NCBI GenBank assembly: GCA_003290165.1
Contig: QNQO01000817.1
Span: 456,073-520,072, forward strand
Direction of reading: 5' to 3'
From: Berberis thunbergii
Lineage: Eukaryota > Streptophyta > Magnoliopsida > Ranunculales > Berberidaceae
DNA: 64,000 nt
Each line of letters starts with the position of its first letter. Position 1 is the stretch's first letter. Positions 10,535 to 22,423 of the stretch are shown here, in pieces. The position numbers and the translations under genes were made by a program. Below the pieces are notes generated by a model, which was not told the origin of the DNA, did not search any database, and saw only the letters and a program-made list of their open reading frames with translations.

Positions 10535-11428
10535 ATGTCTAATACTACTACTGAACTTGCTGCTAAGGACCTTAACATGCCCTTTCGTTTTGAGGGTCAA
10601 CACTTTAAAAGATGGAAACAAAAAATGTTGTTTTTCTTAACTACACAAAAAATTGCTTATATCTTTAATGCCAAGAAACTCAAATTACCTGCTGAACCTG
10701 ATGAAACCCGAACTAAGAAACTAGATTGTTAGATTGAAAATGACTTTTTGTGTAAGAACTTTATTCTGAATGGTCTGTTTGATGATTTGTATGATTATTA
10801 CTGTTCTAAAAAATCTGCTAAGGATATTTGAGAAGCCTTTAGGAAGAAATATGACACTGAGGAGGCTGGCATAAAGAATTATGCCGTCAGTCACTACCTG
10901 AAATACCAAATAACTGATGACAAATCTGTGGAAACCCAATCTCATGAGCTACGAAAAATTGTTCATGAAATCATATCTGAAGGCATGTCCTTAGATGAGC
11001 AATTTTAAGTTATTTTTTCTGATAGATAAACTGCCCCCTAGCTAAAAAGACTTTAAAAATGCACTTAGGCATAAAACCAAAGAGTTCTCTCTAGAAAGTC
11101 TGATCACCCGACTTCTGATTGAGGAGGAAGCTCAGAAACAAGATAAAAAAAATATGAAATTCTTATTATTTCTAACCATACAAAATTCACTCATGTGGCT
11201 CTGAAACCCGGTGGAAAGACTATGAAAAATCAGAGTCACAATAGAAATCGAAACAATCATCATCGAAACAACTAGAACTGCAACCAACATAATCAGAATC
11301 CTCCGCAAAATCAGAATGGACAAAAACACCCATCAAGGAATGAAACATCACAGCTCCTATGTTATACATGTAACAGATCAGGGCATATGGTCAGGAACTG
11401 CCGGAATGGGTCTCGTCCTGCTCCGTAG
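10535..11428 (+). pseudogene. copia gag
   Basis: Starts at ATG 10535 and reads MSNTTTELAAKDLNM, then the copia gag signature FRFEGQHFKRWKQKMLFFL. A TAG at 10730 ends the first frame; the same frame continues with LFDDLYDYYCSKKSAKD and YLKYQITDDKSVETQ before another stop. The nucleocapsid zinc knuckle CYTCNRSGHMVRNC (CX2CX4HX4C) is intact at 11360-11401. Several stops and at least one frameshift separate these parts. Family assignment is secure; function is lost. Confidence 0.88.
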
Positions 11429-11434
11429 GCGAGC

Positions 11435-11881
11435 CTAACCGAAGACCAACTTATAGCTATGGTCTCTGAGATCAACTTTGTTGGTGGATCCGATGGATGG
11501 TGGGTTGCCACTGGTGATTCTCGACATGACGGCTATGATCGAGAAATGTTGAAGTTCTATTCTGAAGCTGAGGATAAAAAAGTGATGCTGGGTGATTCTC
11601 ACTCCACTATCGTTGTTGGAACTTGCAAAGTAGAATTGAAGTTTTCCTTTGGAAAGACCGTTATCCTGAAGGATGTCCTGCATACTCCGGAGATGATGAA
11701 GAATTTATTTTCTTGTTACCTTTTGAACAAGGTTGGGTTTACTCAAATTATATGGGCTGATTTGTATACCATTACTAAAAACAATGTATTTGTTGGGAAG
11801 GGGTATGTCATTGATGGTATGTTTAAATTGAATGTTGATGCTAATAAAATTTCTAATTCTGCTTACATGTTGTTCTTTTAA
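11435..11881 (+). pseudogene. copia protease and start of integrase leader
   Basis: The open stretch begins with LIAMVSEINFVGGSDGWW. Right after it, where copia aspartic proteases have the D-T/S-G-A active site, this copy reads VATGDSRH, so the catalytic aspartate is missing. The following region (VVGTCKVELKFSFGKTVILK, DVLHTPEMMKNLFS) is the normal protease tail, leading into the GAG-pre-integrase segment (YVIDGMFKLNV). The frame ends with TAA at 11879-11881. Confidence 0.85.
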
Positions 11882-12901
11882 TACCTGACATGCTAGACTT
11901 TGTCATGTTAATAAACAAATAATTAAAAACATGAGTAACTTAGGACTAATTTCAAAATTGTCCTTAAATGACTTTGAAAAATGCAATTATTATAGCCAAG
12001 CTAAAATAACCAAATCACCACATAAATTTGTTGTTCTGTTGTTAGAGAATCTGAACCTTTAGATTTAATACATTTAGATATATGTGAACTTGATGGTGTT
12101 TTGACTAGAAATGGAAAACGTTACTTTATTACGTTCATTGATGATGATTGCTCCAATTATACCTTTGTCTACCTGATGAAAAATAAGAGTGAAGCATTTG
12201 ACATGTTTAAAATATTTTTAACGGAAGTTGAAAATCAATTTAATAGAAAGATAAAGAGGCTTAGAAGTGATAGAGGCATTGAATATGACATCAACGATTT
12301 CATAGAGCTTTATAATTCTCATGGAATTATTCATGAAAAAACTGCATCGTACTCTCCTGAGATGAATGGCAAAGCTGAAAGTAAAAATAGAACTCTTACT
12401 GAATCAGTAGTTGTCATTCTACTTAACTCCAGTGTTGCATCACACTGGTGGGGAGAGATTATATTGACGGTATGTTATGTGCTAAATAAAGTCCCTAAAT
12501 CAAAAAATAAAACTTCTCCTTATGAGATTTTGAAAAATAGACAACCAAACTTGTCATACTTAAAAACTTGGGGTTGTTTAGCTTATGTAAGAATTCCTTA
12601 TCTAAAAAGGAACAAGCTTGCCAGTAAGGCATATGAGTGTGTATTCATAGGCTATACCGTTAACAACAAAGCCTATAGATTTTATAACCTAAATGATCAT
12701 GTTATCATAAAATCAAATGATGTTCATTTCTATGAACATAGATTTCTTTTTGTTTTGAGGAATAGTGGAGGTACATCCTCTAGTAACATGCCAATGATCA
12801 AAATCAATGAAAACGATAAAACAACAGAATTTGAGCCCAAGAGAAGTAAACGAATCCGAACTTCTAAAAACTATGGCCCTAACTTTATGCCTTTACAGTA
12901 G
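11882..12901 (+). pseudogene. copia integrase
   Basis: A short frame-broken part with the end of the zinc-binding region (ARLCHVNKQ, about 11888) is followed by the integrase core. The three catalytic acidic residues are visible: D in IHLDIC (about 12070), D in RLRSDRGIEY, and E in EMNGKAESKNRT. The core then runs on through HWWGEIILTVCYVLNKVP, SPYEILKNRQPNLSYLKTWG and the C-terminal KAYECVFIGYTVNNKAYRFY. The 266-codon frame 12101-12901 has no internal stop, making this the best kept domain of the element. Confidence 0.9.
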
Positions 12902-13867
12902 AAGATGATCCCCTTAACTTCCAAGAAGCCATGTCTTCTATATATGCCAACTTTTGGGAAAAGGCTATTGATGATGAAATAGACTCTCTTGAGTCTAATA
13001 GAACCTGAAATTTAGTTGACTTGCCACCAGGTTGCAAGACAATAAGTTGTAAGTGGGTATTTAAGAAGAAAATGAAACTCGATGGAAATGTTGAAAAGTT
13101 TAAGGCTCGTCTTGTAGCCAAAGGATTTAGACGGAAAGAACATGTTGACTTATTTGACACATATTCTCTCGTTACTAAGATTACATCTATTCGAGTGCTA
13201 ATTTCTCTTGCTGCAATACACGATCTAGTATTGCACCAAATGGATGTTAAGACTGTTTTCCTTAATGGTGATTTAGAAGAATAAATTTACATGGACCAAC
13301 CTGAAAGTTTTGTAATTTCAAGGCAAGAAAATAAAGTTTGCAAGCTAGATAAATCACTTTACGGTTTAAAACAAGCACCAAAACAATGACATGAAAATTT
13401 TGATAATCTTATTATCTCACATGACTTTAAACTTTAAAGTGAACGAAAGTGACAAATGTATTTTTTATAAATCTGAAAATGGCATTTGCACTATTATATG
13501 TCTATATGTGGATGATTTATTTATCTTTGGTTATAATATTCATGTCGTGAATAATGTGAAATCTTTATTGCGTGCGAATTTTGATATGAAAGACCTTGGA
13601 GATGCGAGTGTAATCATTGGCATTAAGATTACTAGGTCTGAAAAGGGAATTTCTTTGGATCAATCACATTATATTGAGAATATCCTAAAGAAATATAATT
13701 ACTCTGACTGTAAACCTGCATGTACTCCTAATGATCCTAGTGTAAAGTTGTTCAAGAACACCGGTAATGGTGTTAGACAACCTGGGTATGCGAGCATCAT
13801 TGATAGCCTACGGTATGTTATTGATTGCACTAGGCATGACATAGCTTATGATGTGGGACTAGTATAA
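12902..13867 (+). pseudogene. copia reverse transcriptase
   Basis: RT starts after integrase with EAIDDEIDSLESNRT, a TGA, then CKWVFKKKMKLDGNVEKFKA and ARLVAKGF. HQMDVKTVFLNGDLEE holds one catalytic Asp; a TAA follows at 13282-13284. The frame continues with LYGLKQAPK, where a TGA replaces the usual Trp. The active-site YVDD is at 13505-13516 and the palm/thumb region continues to 13867 with DLGDASVIIGIKITRS. Three or more stops; all catalytic Asp residues remain. Confidence 0.92.
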
Positions 13868-14287
13868 AGCATTGAGATGTTATTGAAAGGGTTATGAGGT
13901 ACCTAAAGAGGACTAAGAACCTTGGATTACACTATTAATTGGAACACCCTCTCAGATGACTCCAAAGCAACTAGTGGCCATATTTTTAGTATAGTTGGTG
14001 GAGCTGTTTCTTGGAAATCAAATAAACAGATTATCCTAGCACAGTCCACGATGGAGTCAGAGATGATACCACTAGCCACGGCTAATGAGGAAACAAGTTG
14101 GTTAAAAACCTTGCTAACAGAAATCCCTCTATGGGAAAGACCGATGCCAGCTATCTTGTTCCATTGCGATAGTACTATGGCTATTGCAAAGATACAAAAC
14201 TGTTATTATAACGGCAAGAGGCGACAAATACGCCGTAAGCACAGTACGGTTAGGGAGTTTTTATCTACTGGAGATCCCAAGAAATAG
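13868..14287 (+). pseudogene. copia RNase H
   Basis: Short stretch VMRYLKRTKNLGLHY, then after a frame change the RNase H core: DDSKATSGHIFSIVGGAVSW, AQSTMESEMIPLATANEE, FHCDSTMAIAKIQN and YNGKRRQIRRKHSTVREFLS. Acidic residues typical of the copia RNase H (STMESE and CDS) are present. It ends at TAG 14285-14287. The following ~490 bp up to the LTR are non-coding, with a purine tract (GTGGGGGA) at 14770-14777. Confidence 0.9.
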
Positions 14288-14778
14288 GTTCAATGGGTAA
14301 TAACAAGTCGTGAATGATATAAAATGAATCATGCTGATGTTATTGTAATTCCATTCCTAGATTGAAGCATGAGTTTCTGAAGCGATAATAGGATGTGTTA
14401 AAACTCTTAATGAGATCTATACTCTATGTGGAGTGGAGTACTTAGCTACAGGAGTACTCTTGATAGACTCACCTAAGTGATTGTGGAAGTATGACCGCTT
14501 CCTATGAAATTTGTGGGCAAAATTCCTAGAGCCTTCACTGTACTAGGATATATGTGCATGGCCTTAAAACGCATGTTTTTTAGACTTCACCCTGGTAAGG
14601 TTGTGCGTGTAATGTTGTTAGAGATAGAGTTCAAAACTACGAGTTACTCTAGTATAATCTAAATCGTGAATACTACGCAAGAGTTAAAGTTGAAAGACAC
14701 TTTTGTTTATGCACAATCTTATATTGTATATATTGCTCAATGAAGAAATGTATTTTTTTTTTAATTCAAGTGGGGGAT

Positions 14779-15523
14779 TGTTGAAATGTTGGTTTGAATT
14801 TCAAAAATAAAGGGAAATGATTTCTTACTGTCAAATCTCTCTCTAAATTGTTTAGTCTCATATCCTCTATGTAATCACTTTGGAGGAGTTAATAATGATA
14901 GTTTTTGGACTTGGGTTTGGACCCCAAGGGGTACCCACTTTTGTGAAGGAGGGAGGAGATAGATCAATGTTGGTCCACTCACACGCGCGCCGCCGGCCGA
15001 GTCAGGTCGGGTCGAATTGATATGAAACCTATTTTTTTGTTGAAATTTTATTTGGAAAAATAAAATATTAAATATCTTTTATTTGCTTTAGAGAACAAGA
15101 CTGAGTCAGAGGAGACCCAGTCTTCTCTCCATGATTTCCTCTACTTATTTAGCCGCGTTTTCTCTCAAATGAATATTTCTATCGGCTTATAAATAGTTGC
15201 TCTCTCTCAGATAAATAAATAAAAAGCAAACACAGTTTTTATTTAAAAAGAAGTTTTTCGTTTCAGGGAGTTTATTTGTAAACAGATACTTTGCTTATTT
15301 ACTGGAATTGGTTTTCGTGATTCCGAGCAAAAGAAACTGGGTGAAAACAGTGTATATGACTGAACGAGACAGAAAAGGTAATCTGGGCTGTTTTATCGGG
15401 GCTTACTGCTTGCACAATCTTGAACAGAGCCGTGAAACGTCTTAAAGAGAGTGACCTACTTCATGATTCAACCCAAGAAAAATTCGTTCCTATTTTAAAT
15501 TTGCAGCAATTGTATTTCCAACA
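14779..15523 (+). repeat. 3' LTR of the copia element (745 bp)
   Basis: TGTTGAAATG to ATTTCCAACA, matching the 5' LTR with many differences; lacks the tandem block of the 5' LTR. TATA box at 15188-15195. The reading frame at 15420-15647 crosses the LTR edge and is not a gene. Confidence 0.88.
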
Positions 15524-16074
15524 GTCTTTCACCTATATCTTTTACATGTTTCAGGAAAAGATTTGGCTTTCATCCATTCGGCACTTAATCAAAGAAGCAT
15601 CTTTAAAATGTCATTTTCAAGGGATTGAAATTTATTCAGCAGTGTGATACGAAATTTTGTTACCGATCTCTAAGTTTAGTAACAGTTGTAAAATTTTGCC
15701 TTCTAGAATGTGACTGAAATTGGAATCTGAAAATGACTGAAGATCGGTTTCATATATGAACTGTACAATATTCATTCTTTCAAACATATACACAATTGGA
15801 TTACCTATTGACTCTTCAAAAATGACTGTATTTTAGCCAACAAACCATGGCCTTCCTCTATATACTAAATTGAATTAAAACCCAACGTTTCTAGCTAAAT
15901 CATCAGATGGTGATCGGCATCCACAATGCACAGGACTCAACTTCTCATCTGATGACTAGGTTTTAAGAACGAGGAGTTGCTATCTACCGCACTTCTTGCT
16001 ATGGTGGCAATGCACAGTGGTCTATATGGGAAAGAATCAGTAAAATCACATTGGTGATTCAACTAATCTGTTTC
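15524..16074 (-). other. 3' flank and probable 3' UTR of the membrane-protein gene
   Basis: No other gene recognised. The first part downstream of the stop (16074 going left) is likely 3' UTR. The copia element inserted only ~550 bp beyond the stop codon. A clear polyadenylation signal could not be fixed. Confidence 0.4.
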
Positions 16075-18077
16075 CTATTTCACCCGAACTTCTTGTAGAA
16101 TCTTGTTGTATGTTGGAAACCCCTTGTGATGAGCCGAAAGCTGCACATTGATACAACAAAGATTAATTAGTTGTCAAGAAGAACAATTGTTTATCTGAAA
16201 CACAATATGGTAGATGGGAATTCTAATAAAACTAGTATTAGATATTTAGACAAGTGTTCTGTAGTAATTAAAAACTCCAAAGACTTGGTGGTGACTTCAT
16301 TTACTCAAACTTGTTTAAAGTTAAAAGAGTCCTAGTGGGAATAGAGATATTGTTGACATAAGGTTTTGTTTTAATCTTGTTAGACTCCTTAATTAATCAG
16401 ATATGCAAGGTAGCATTCTTGGGTATACCATAAGACAACTTCGAGATGCAAATAAATCTGTTTATCCAACAAACGGTGTACCTACTACAGGTCCCATCAT
16501 CAAAGTTATGATCAAACAAGCTAATTTAGGTCCCAACATCCCCAAAGTTACAGAAACATTATCTTGGTAATAATACAAAGGGAGATGCGTGCATGTGTCT
16601 TATCCAATTGTTAAACTTTGTGATTAGGCAGGAGGAAAGAAATCAATCTAGTCTCCGTGTTGCTTTCGCGTATGGAGGCGTAAGCACCAAGAGTGGGAGG
16701 GACCCAATTTCATACCAAATGCGCGTGTTGTGTCATGCTCGGGTTCTTCTTATTCTAGATGATAATTTATGTAACCGAAAGTCGCCATGTCCCCATCCAT
16801 CCATAAAAATTTAAATTAAAAATACAAAGAAACATGATATATGATGTCATCTCGCACATCAACATTCCCATTTTTTGTGTGTATGATATATTTTACAGTT
16901 TCTTCAGTTACAACTGCTCAAATATATTGAAAGATATAATGTCGAAAATTGAATAGAACAAGAATTCAATAAAAAAATATACATGAAAATTAGTAGCTAA
17001 AATAATTGCAAAAAGAAAAAAGGAAAGAATCAAAGACTAATTATGTTCGATATCTCCTTAATACAGACTTTAGTGGTGGCAATGGATCAAACATTAGCTG
17101 GTGGTGACACCTCAGTGTGATCAAACATTACACTTTAGATTGTACAAGTTAGCATTTTTTCATGCTACCTAACAGACTAATCCCTCGCGAATCTCATTCA
17201 TACACAATTCCACATTGTGTAATTGAGATTCGTGAAGACGTCGCGGATTTGCTAATGACAATAATAGGTAGTTTTGATATCTAAATTTATGAATTGCAGT
17301 GCAAACTATTTATAAGCAATACCATTGTACTGTCGGAAAAAATGGTAAAAAGTTATTGTCTTGCTAAAAAAAAAAAAGTAGAGAGTTGTAGAACTTACAG
17401 CTTCGATGTCAATCTTGTAAACAAGCAACTTTCTTCGTTCTCTGCAACTAATCCGATACGCAACCACAATATGCCCGACAGCGAGAATCATAGAACTCAT
17501 AAACAACCCCAAATCCAATGCTCTAACACACCCACCACCACTGTTTGATCCATCTTCACCACCAAACACATACGGAGCTTTCACTGAAACAAAAACCATT
17601 GAAGCAACACAGCACAGAGTGGTTGTCCCCAAATACGGTCCTCGTGACAGTCTCGGCCCATTGCAGAACCAATACGAACCTACGAAATGAAAAGATCAAA
17701 TTTCACTCAATTAGTGTTCAAGATTCAATTTTTTATCTCAATTAGTGTTCAAGATTCAATCTTTATGAATTGGGAGGGTCTGGGTTTTTGATGTACTTAC
17801 AGAGAATAACAGCGGATCTGATGATTGAGATCAAGGGGATGTCGAGGAGGGAGTGCTGAAAGTCATAGCTTTTGAGAAGAGAAGACAAAGTGTCAAGAGA
17901 AGGAGAAGAGGAAGCGAGAGAGAGAAGAAGAGAGGGAAGCAGAGCATCGGTTATGATGAGGAGAATCGGAGCAGAAACGATGACAAGTGAAGCCAGCATG
18001 GTTACCAAGAAGATCAAAGTCTTCACTGCTCTCAACAGTCTTCTCCACTTGTCTGATTTGCTCAAACTGAACCCCAT
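16075..18077 (-). CDS. Three-exon plant membrane protein, 207 residues, apparently intact
   Basis: Three exons join in frame: 18077-17801, 17679-17399 and 16140-16075 (minus strand). The donors are GTAAGT in both introns and the acceptors are TTTCGTAG and ATGTGCAG. The ATG at 18077 starts MGFSLSKSDKWRRLLRAVKT. A long hydrophobic stretch follows (residues ~20-55, LIFLVTMLASLVIVSAPILL). Exon 2 reads GPYLGTTTLCCVASMVFVSV and, after a Gly/Ser-rich loop, LGLFMSSMILAVGHIVVAY with a basic CRERRKLLVYKID segment. Exon 3 ends HHKGFPTYNKILQEVRVK. Three or four membrane spans are likely, so it is an integral membrane protein. I recall a similar N-terminus on larger plant proteins with an alpha/beta-hydrolase domain, but none is present here. 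Function unknown. Both intron phases fit and there are no stops, which supports a working gene. Confidence 0.72.
17179..17251. repeat. Imperfect hairpin in intron 2
   Basis: CGCGAATCTCATTCATACACAAT is nearly complementary to ATTGTGTAATTGAGATTCGTG around a 5-base loop (shown in two parts: arms at about 17183-17206 and 17212-17233). Possibly a MITE remnant. Confidence 0.4.
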
Positions 18078-18480
18078 GTTGTCTTGCTCTGTTTTCTCCC
18101 CCTGTTTTTAAGAAACTGTTTTATTGAGTGGTTTTGCTTGATTGGAAGACCCAGTAACCAAAAGGGGGTTATTGGATTGATTGGTGATTTTGGATTTGAA
18201 TGGCTATTTCAATGAAAATGAGAGAGGACGAAACGAAGTTTGCAGGCCAAACTTGAAGCTATGGTTTTTATGAGAAGAGAGACAGCTTGACCGAGTTGAG
18301 TTGTGGGAGAGAAAAAGTGAAGAGACGCGGAAATCTCTTCGGTCAAATAGAGGCTTCTCTTTTGTATTACTGCTCTAATTCTGATTCTTAAGGAACACAA
18401 AAACAAAGTGTTTTAGTTTTGTTCCAACTTTGTGTTCTTTCTCTGTTTCTCAACTTCCAATTGAACTATCAAACTTCATA
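18078..18480 (-). promoter_or_regulatory. 5' UTR and promoter region of the membrane-protein gene
   Basis: About 400 bp upstream of the ATG, CT-rich on the minus strand as plant leaders often are. No TATA box could be placed with confidence. A competing 65-codon frame at 18209-18406 has no recognisable product. Confidence 0.35.
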
Positions 18481-19847
18481 TTATTTTATTCCGAAATTTT
18501 AGCTAGCCTGGGAAAAATCAGTGTGGTTGTTGATTGAGGAGCGAATTTACACTTTTGCCTCACCCTTCTTTAAAATTTTTTGAAAAAAGTGTTTAAAAAG
18601 GGATTGCAAAAATGTAAAATCTCCCCCAAACAACAACCTTGTTGATTTTCCATACCAGGAAGAATTACTTTATTTTATTTCTAGGAACAAAAATAATTAT
18701 TAGGTAGGACTGCAAGAAATTTCACAACTTCCAATTTAACTACAACTCTTTTATTTATAGAATAAAAAATAATTATTAGGGCTGCAAGAAAATGGAAATA
18801 TTTGATAAGTTCATCCAAGGGTCTAGGAATGGGGTTAAATGATATCAAGATGTGGATGACGAGATTCAAGAATATAGTTCAAAGAAATGGTCACCATATA
18901 ATGTGAGGCAAAAGATACTAGTTGCCCTAAAAATAAGCCAAGATTAGTAATCCCAACAAGCAAAATGTCACAAAGATGAGTGAGAACTTAAAGTAAAAGC
19001 CAACAGAAAAGAAAAAAAAATGTAAATGTAGGTGAGTGTTTGTTGATGTTTGGGACCAATCCAACTCAGGTTTATCCAAAATTTGATTGTCATTCAAGTA
19101 TTGATTGCAAAAATGTATACCATTTGATTTGTCATTTATTAATTACTTTATTAGGTCAGCATTCTGAGCATATTTATTTGTTTTCTTGTTCTAATTCCAC
19201 TTGTAAGTAGGATGTCCCATATATGTGTTGTATATTGGGATATACCCTTTTTAGGTGATGAAACATATGAGAAATATCTGTGTGACGATAATCTAATTCA
19301 TTGAAATGTCCAAAATATATTTATTTTTTATTACAAAAATTTAAAATAAACCATGGTTTTATTTATAAAATATTTATAAATTGTAAGTCCGACATTAACA
19401 TTCAAAAACATAAAATTGGTTTTGCTACTTACAAGTGGTGCTACAAACATGCAAACACCCTTGATATCCATAATCCATTAGAACCAAATATAGAACTTGC
19501 ACAAATTGCAAGCTAAAATCTTATCTATAAATCCACTTTATATAAAAAAAATATATATATATAAATGCAAGAGTGGATTTGGTAATACTTGGTGGATAAG
19601 AAAACATTTAATAATTGTGGTTAGGTCAGAATTCCAATTAATTTAGAACCCCAAAGTTCTTGGTTAGACTTATTAAAATTTTGATAAAGGAGGGCAACCC
19701 ACATGGAGGGACTCCTGTATCCGTACGTGTTTCTTCCCAAATAGAAAACTAGACTTTTTTGGCGGGTAATTGCCTGCTGTTTGTTCTTTCTACATATAAT
19801 AAGGTCTTTTTCTTTGTTCGTTGTTCTATTGCTAATTTTGCCAGGAC
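18481..19847. other. Intergenic, no gene recognised
   Basis: AT-rich. Contains an exact 13-bp inverted pair CCACTTGTAAGTA (19198-19210) and TACTTACAAGTGG (19426-19438), and a short AT dinucleotide run near 19550. Open frames here are short and not supported. Confidence 0.5.
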
Positions 19848-20745
19848 AGCGGTTATGGCAGGCTAATGGCTCCATTGCTCGTGTACAAAGCACTTGCATA
19901 ACTTTTATCGTTGTTGTTGTTGTTGTTGTTGTTGTTCGTTACAGTTTGGTCATATACATTATAAAATGAGTAGTGCATATGCAACATGTGCAAAGCACAT
20001 TCCTGCAGCTTGACTGACCAGAAATCACGGGTTAAAAGACATCAATAAGTATAGAATGATAGAAAAATAAAAATAAAAGAACATAGAAAATGCGAATTGA
20101 AAAATCATAGAAGTTGATTTGGATGATGAAGGTGCATAGAATGATAATTGATGATTACTTGGATGACTACATTTTTGGTTTTGATTGTTGACCCAATTTT
20201 AAGTGCATTATTAAAGTCAACTCTTATCTCAATCATCCAATGAAGAGAGTGTGTAAGACTTTACTCCACCATCCATTGGGTGTTTGAAAAATTCTCCATT
20301 TGGCAACATGTTGATCATCACCAGGCACTTCCATCGCGATACATCTTAAATTTCATATCAATTGCATACGTTTAACAACAACGCCTGCAATACAATTGCC
20401 TAATCACATCGTGTGATAAGTCAACAATAAAATAGCCTTAATATAGTGGTTGACAAGGCAATTTTGCTTGCAAATTGCAAGGGAATGTTGTGTCTATTTT
20501 TATAAGTGTGAAATCGATGTTTCCCCATCGAAAGCTCCATCCCTTTTAATGATAGAAGTAGAAGAATCCCTTTTGATTTGATGAACTTCCTTTTGGCTAC
20601 CTTATTAAGAAAAAGTTGACTACATTAAACCCACAAACTGAAGTCTTGGCCCAGTCAATTGCTGCCAATTGCCAATGTCCAACTGCCCAGTCCAATATTC
20701 GGTATCATGTCAGAGGTTGGGCTACAAACCCAGCCCCAAAGCTCA
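19848..20745. repeat. Duplicated segment, copy A
   Basis: The sequence from TTATGGCAGGCTAATGGCTC to GGGCTACAAACCCAG is found again, with modest divergence, at 21985-22073 plus 23436-24170. Shared blocks include AGTAGTGCATATGCAACATG, GATTTGGATGATGAAGGTGC, CCATTTGGCAACATG and GAAAAAGTTGACTACATTAA. No coding sequence is apparent; copy A is directly followed by a gypsy gag fragment. Confidence 0.8.
19909..19935. repeat. (GTT)n microsatellite
   Basis: Nine GTT units inside copy A; copy B has only a trace (ATTGTTGTTC at 22045), so the run expanded after duplication. Confidence 0.9.
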
Positions 20746-21640
20746 AAGGAGATCATGAGTGCCCCTTTTCTAAAAAAGTTTGTCCCACCAAAGCTTGAGT
20801 TCCATAACAGAACATCAGATCCCTCAGATAATCTCCGCCATTACCACCACGTGATGACACTTAAAGAAAGCTCAAAAGTCATGCCTTGTAGAACTTTTAC
20901 CACCAACCTGAGGAATGTTACGCTGACTTGGTTCCAGAGCCTCCAGCCGAGATCTATCGTTTTGTTCCAGGTCTTGGCAAAAGCATTCATCACTAAATTC
21001 GTCGGGAGCCAATGGATCTTAAAATGACCCCACTATCTACTGAGCCTCAATCAGAAGCATGGTAAGACCCTCAAGGAGCACGTCACTTATTTTAATGACG
21101 AAATGACATTGATCAACGGTTGCAGTGACAACACATAGGTCACCATATTCACATCCGAACTTCGAGGAGGTCAATTTTACAACTCCCTCCCCTTGGAACC
21201 CTCAGCGGATATGGCGAGTCTATTAAGGAGCGCCCAGAGGTACATTACCCAAGAGAAAATGTTGGCAACTAAGAAGGGGAAAGCGAACCAAAACACTCCA
21301 CCAAAGTCAATGATAGGGGAGATGACTCCAAGCGAAAACGAGGCGAGAACCAGAGCTGGCTCAGGCAAGCAAAGTTGTACAAGGCCAGCGGCTCCAGATA
21401 CCCCTATTATACTCCACTCAACTCCAATCTATCTGATGTTTTATCCGCCATGGAAAATGGGAGACATTAAGTGGTCATCAAAACTCAAAGTGTGATAAGG
21501 GCAAGCATTGTTCTTACCACAAGTAGATAGGTCACGACACCAAAGACTGCAGAAGCCTCAGAGATGAGATCTAGTAATGGATTCAAAAAAGGCAACTAAA
21601 GGAGTTCATCGACTTCGAGGACATATAACCCCAAGGTGAA
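20746..21640 (+). pseudogene. Ty3/gypsy (Tat-type) gag fragment
   Basis: Reads PPKLEFHNRTSDPSDNLRHY, then MPCRTFTTNLRNVTLTWFQS and KAFITKFVGSQ, the retrotransposon gag core. After a TGA it continues with KEHVTYFNDEMTLINGCS and, in a new stretch 21193-21495, SADMASLLRSAQRYITQEK. A late histidine/cysteine segment (HCSYHK, GHDTKDCRSL) matches the gag C-terminus of the Tat element at 25403-26737. LTRs, protease and polymerase are absent, so this is an isolated gag piece. It is related to but not identical with the gag of the neighbouring element. Confidence 0.85.
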
Positions 21641-21984
21641 GGAACGACACAAGAAAAGAAACATGACTCCTAACATGGTTTGTGTTTTTTGTAATAACCT
21701 TGTGTGAGAAGGCTATGAGGCTGACAACTCTACGTGTGGGCAGACTCATTGACTAACAGACACCATGTGTGGGTGGGCTCAAAGGCTGACAAGCTACCTT
21801 GGTGTTATAATCCTAAATTGCCTGGGTAAGGAAGAGGATGTACGAGGTTGGACCCCCTTGATATGACGCATTTTAAAGCCATGATGATGGTGAAGTCTAA
21901 ACAGACCATATCATGTGGATCGGGTCATCACATAATGGTAACAAAATCAGACTCAATCGGAAGTGTGTCAACACTACCTGCACG
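21641..21984. other. Unassigned, probably gypsy-derived
   Basis: No gene. Two loosely repeated stretches around GAGGCTGACAACTC and AAAGGCTGACAAGC. It ends where duplicated copy B begins. Confidence 0.35.
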
Positions 21985-22073
21985 GACGCTTATGGCAGGC
22001 TAACAGCTCCATTGCTTAGATACAAAACACTTTCATAACTTTTGATTGTTGTTCATTACAACTTGGTTATATA
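21985..22073. repeat. Duplicated segment, copy B, left part
   Basis: CTTATGGCAGGCTAACAGCTC to TTGGTTATATAC matches copy A from 19848. It is cut off at 22073 by a 1.36-kb insertion and resumes at 23436. Confidence 0.7.
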
Positions 22074-22423
22074 CTAGGGGTGGAAGCGTACTACGTGCGC
22101 ACAAATAATAAATGTGAAGACTATAGAGAGAGGGAGGAAGGGGGTTGGGTTGTTACGAAAAGAGAAAGGTGGGGGAAGGAGGAAGAAGATGGATGACGAC
22201 AGTGGATAAGAAAAGGAAAAACGAAAAAGGAAGAAGATGATGAGGATATGATGGACACTGTTTAATTTGGGCAAGGGAAAAATTGAAAACTAAAAATTAG
22301 GTTGAAAATATACATTTGTTACTGTTCATTAATCGATGTTTGAGAAATGATGGTTTTGATTGTAAAAATATGAAATGTGGAGGACAAAATAGAATCAAAA
22401 TATTAGATGTAAAGGTCTTTTTT

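Larger units (their letters stand above)
9643..15523 (+). mobile_element. Ty1/copia retrotransposon, full structure, decayed
   Basis: 5.9-kb element with two LTRs and gag, protease, integrase, RT and RNase H in the copia order. GTCTT occurs at 15524-15528 and at 9635-9639, three bases left of the 5' LTR, and is a possible target duplication blurred by a CTT slippage. The LTRs differ by many substitutions and a length change, so the insertion is old. Every coding domain carries stops or frameshifts. Confidence 0.93.

Noticed and set aside
12101..12901. Domesticated integrase gene
   Set aside because: It is the best kept frame of the copia element but is in its normal place between decayed protease and RT, with no sign of independent use.
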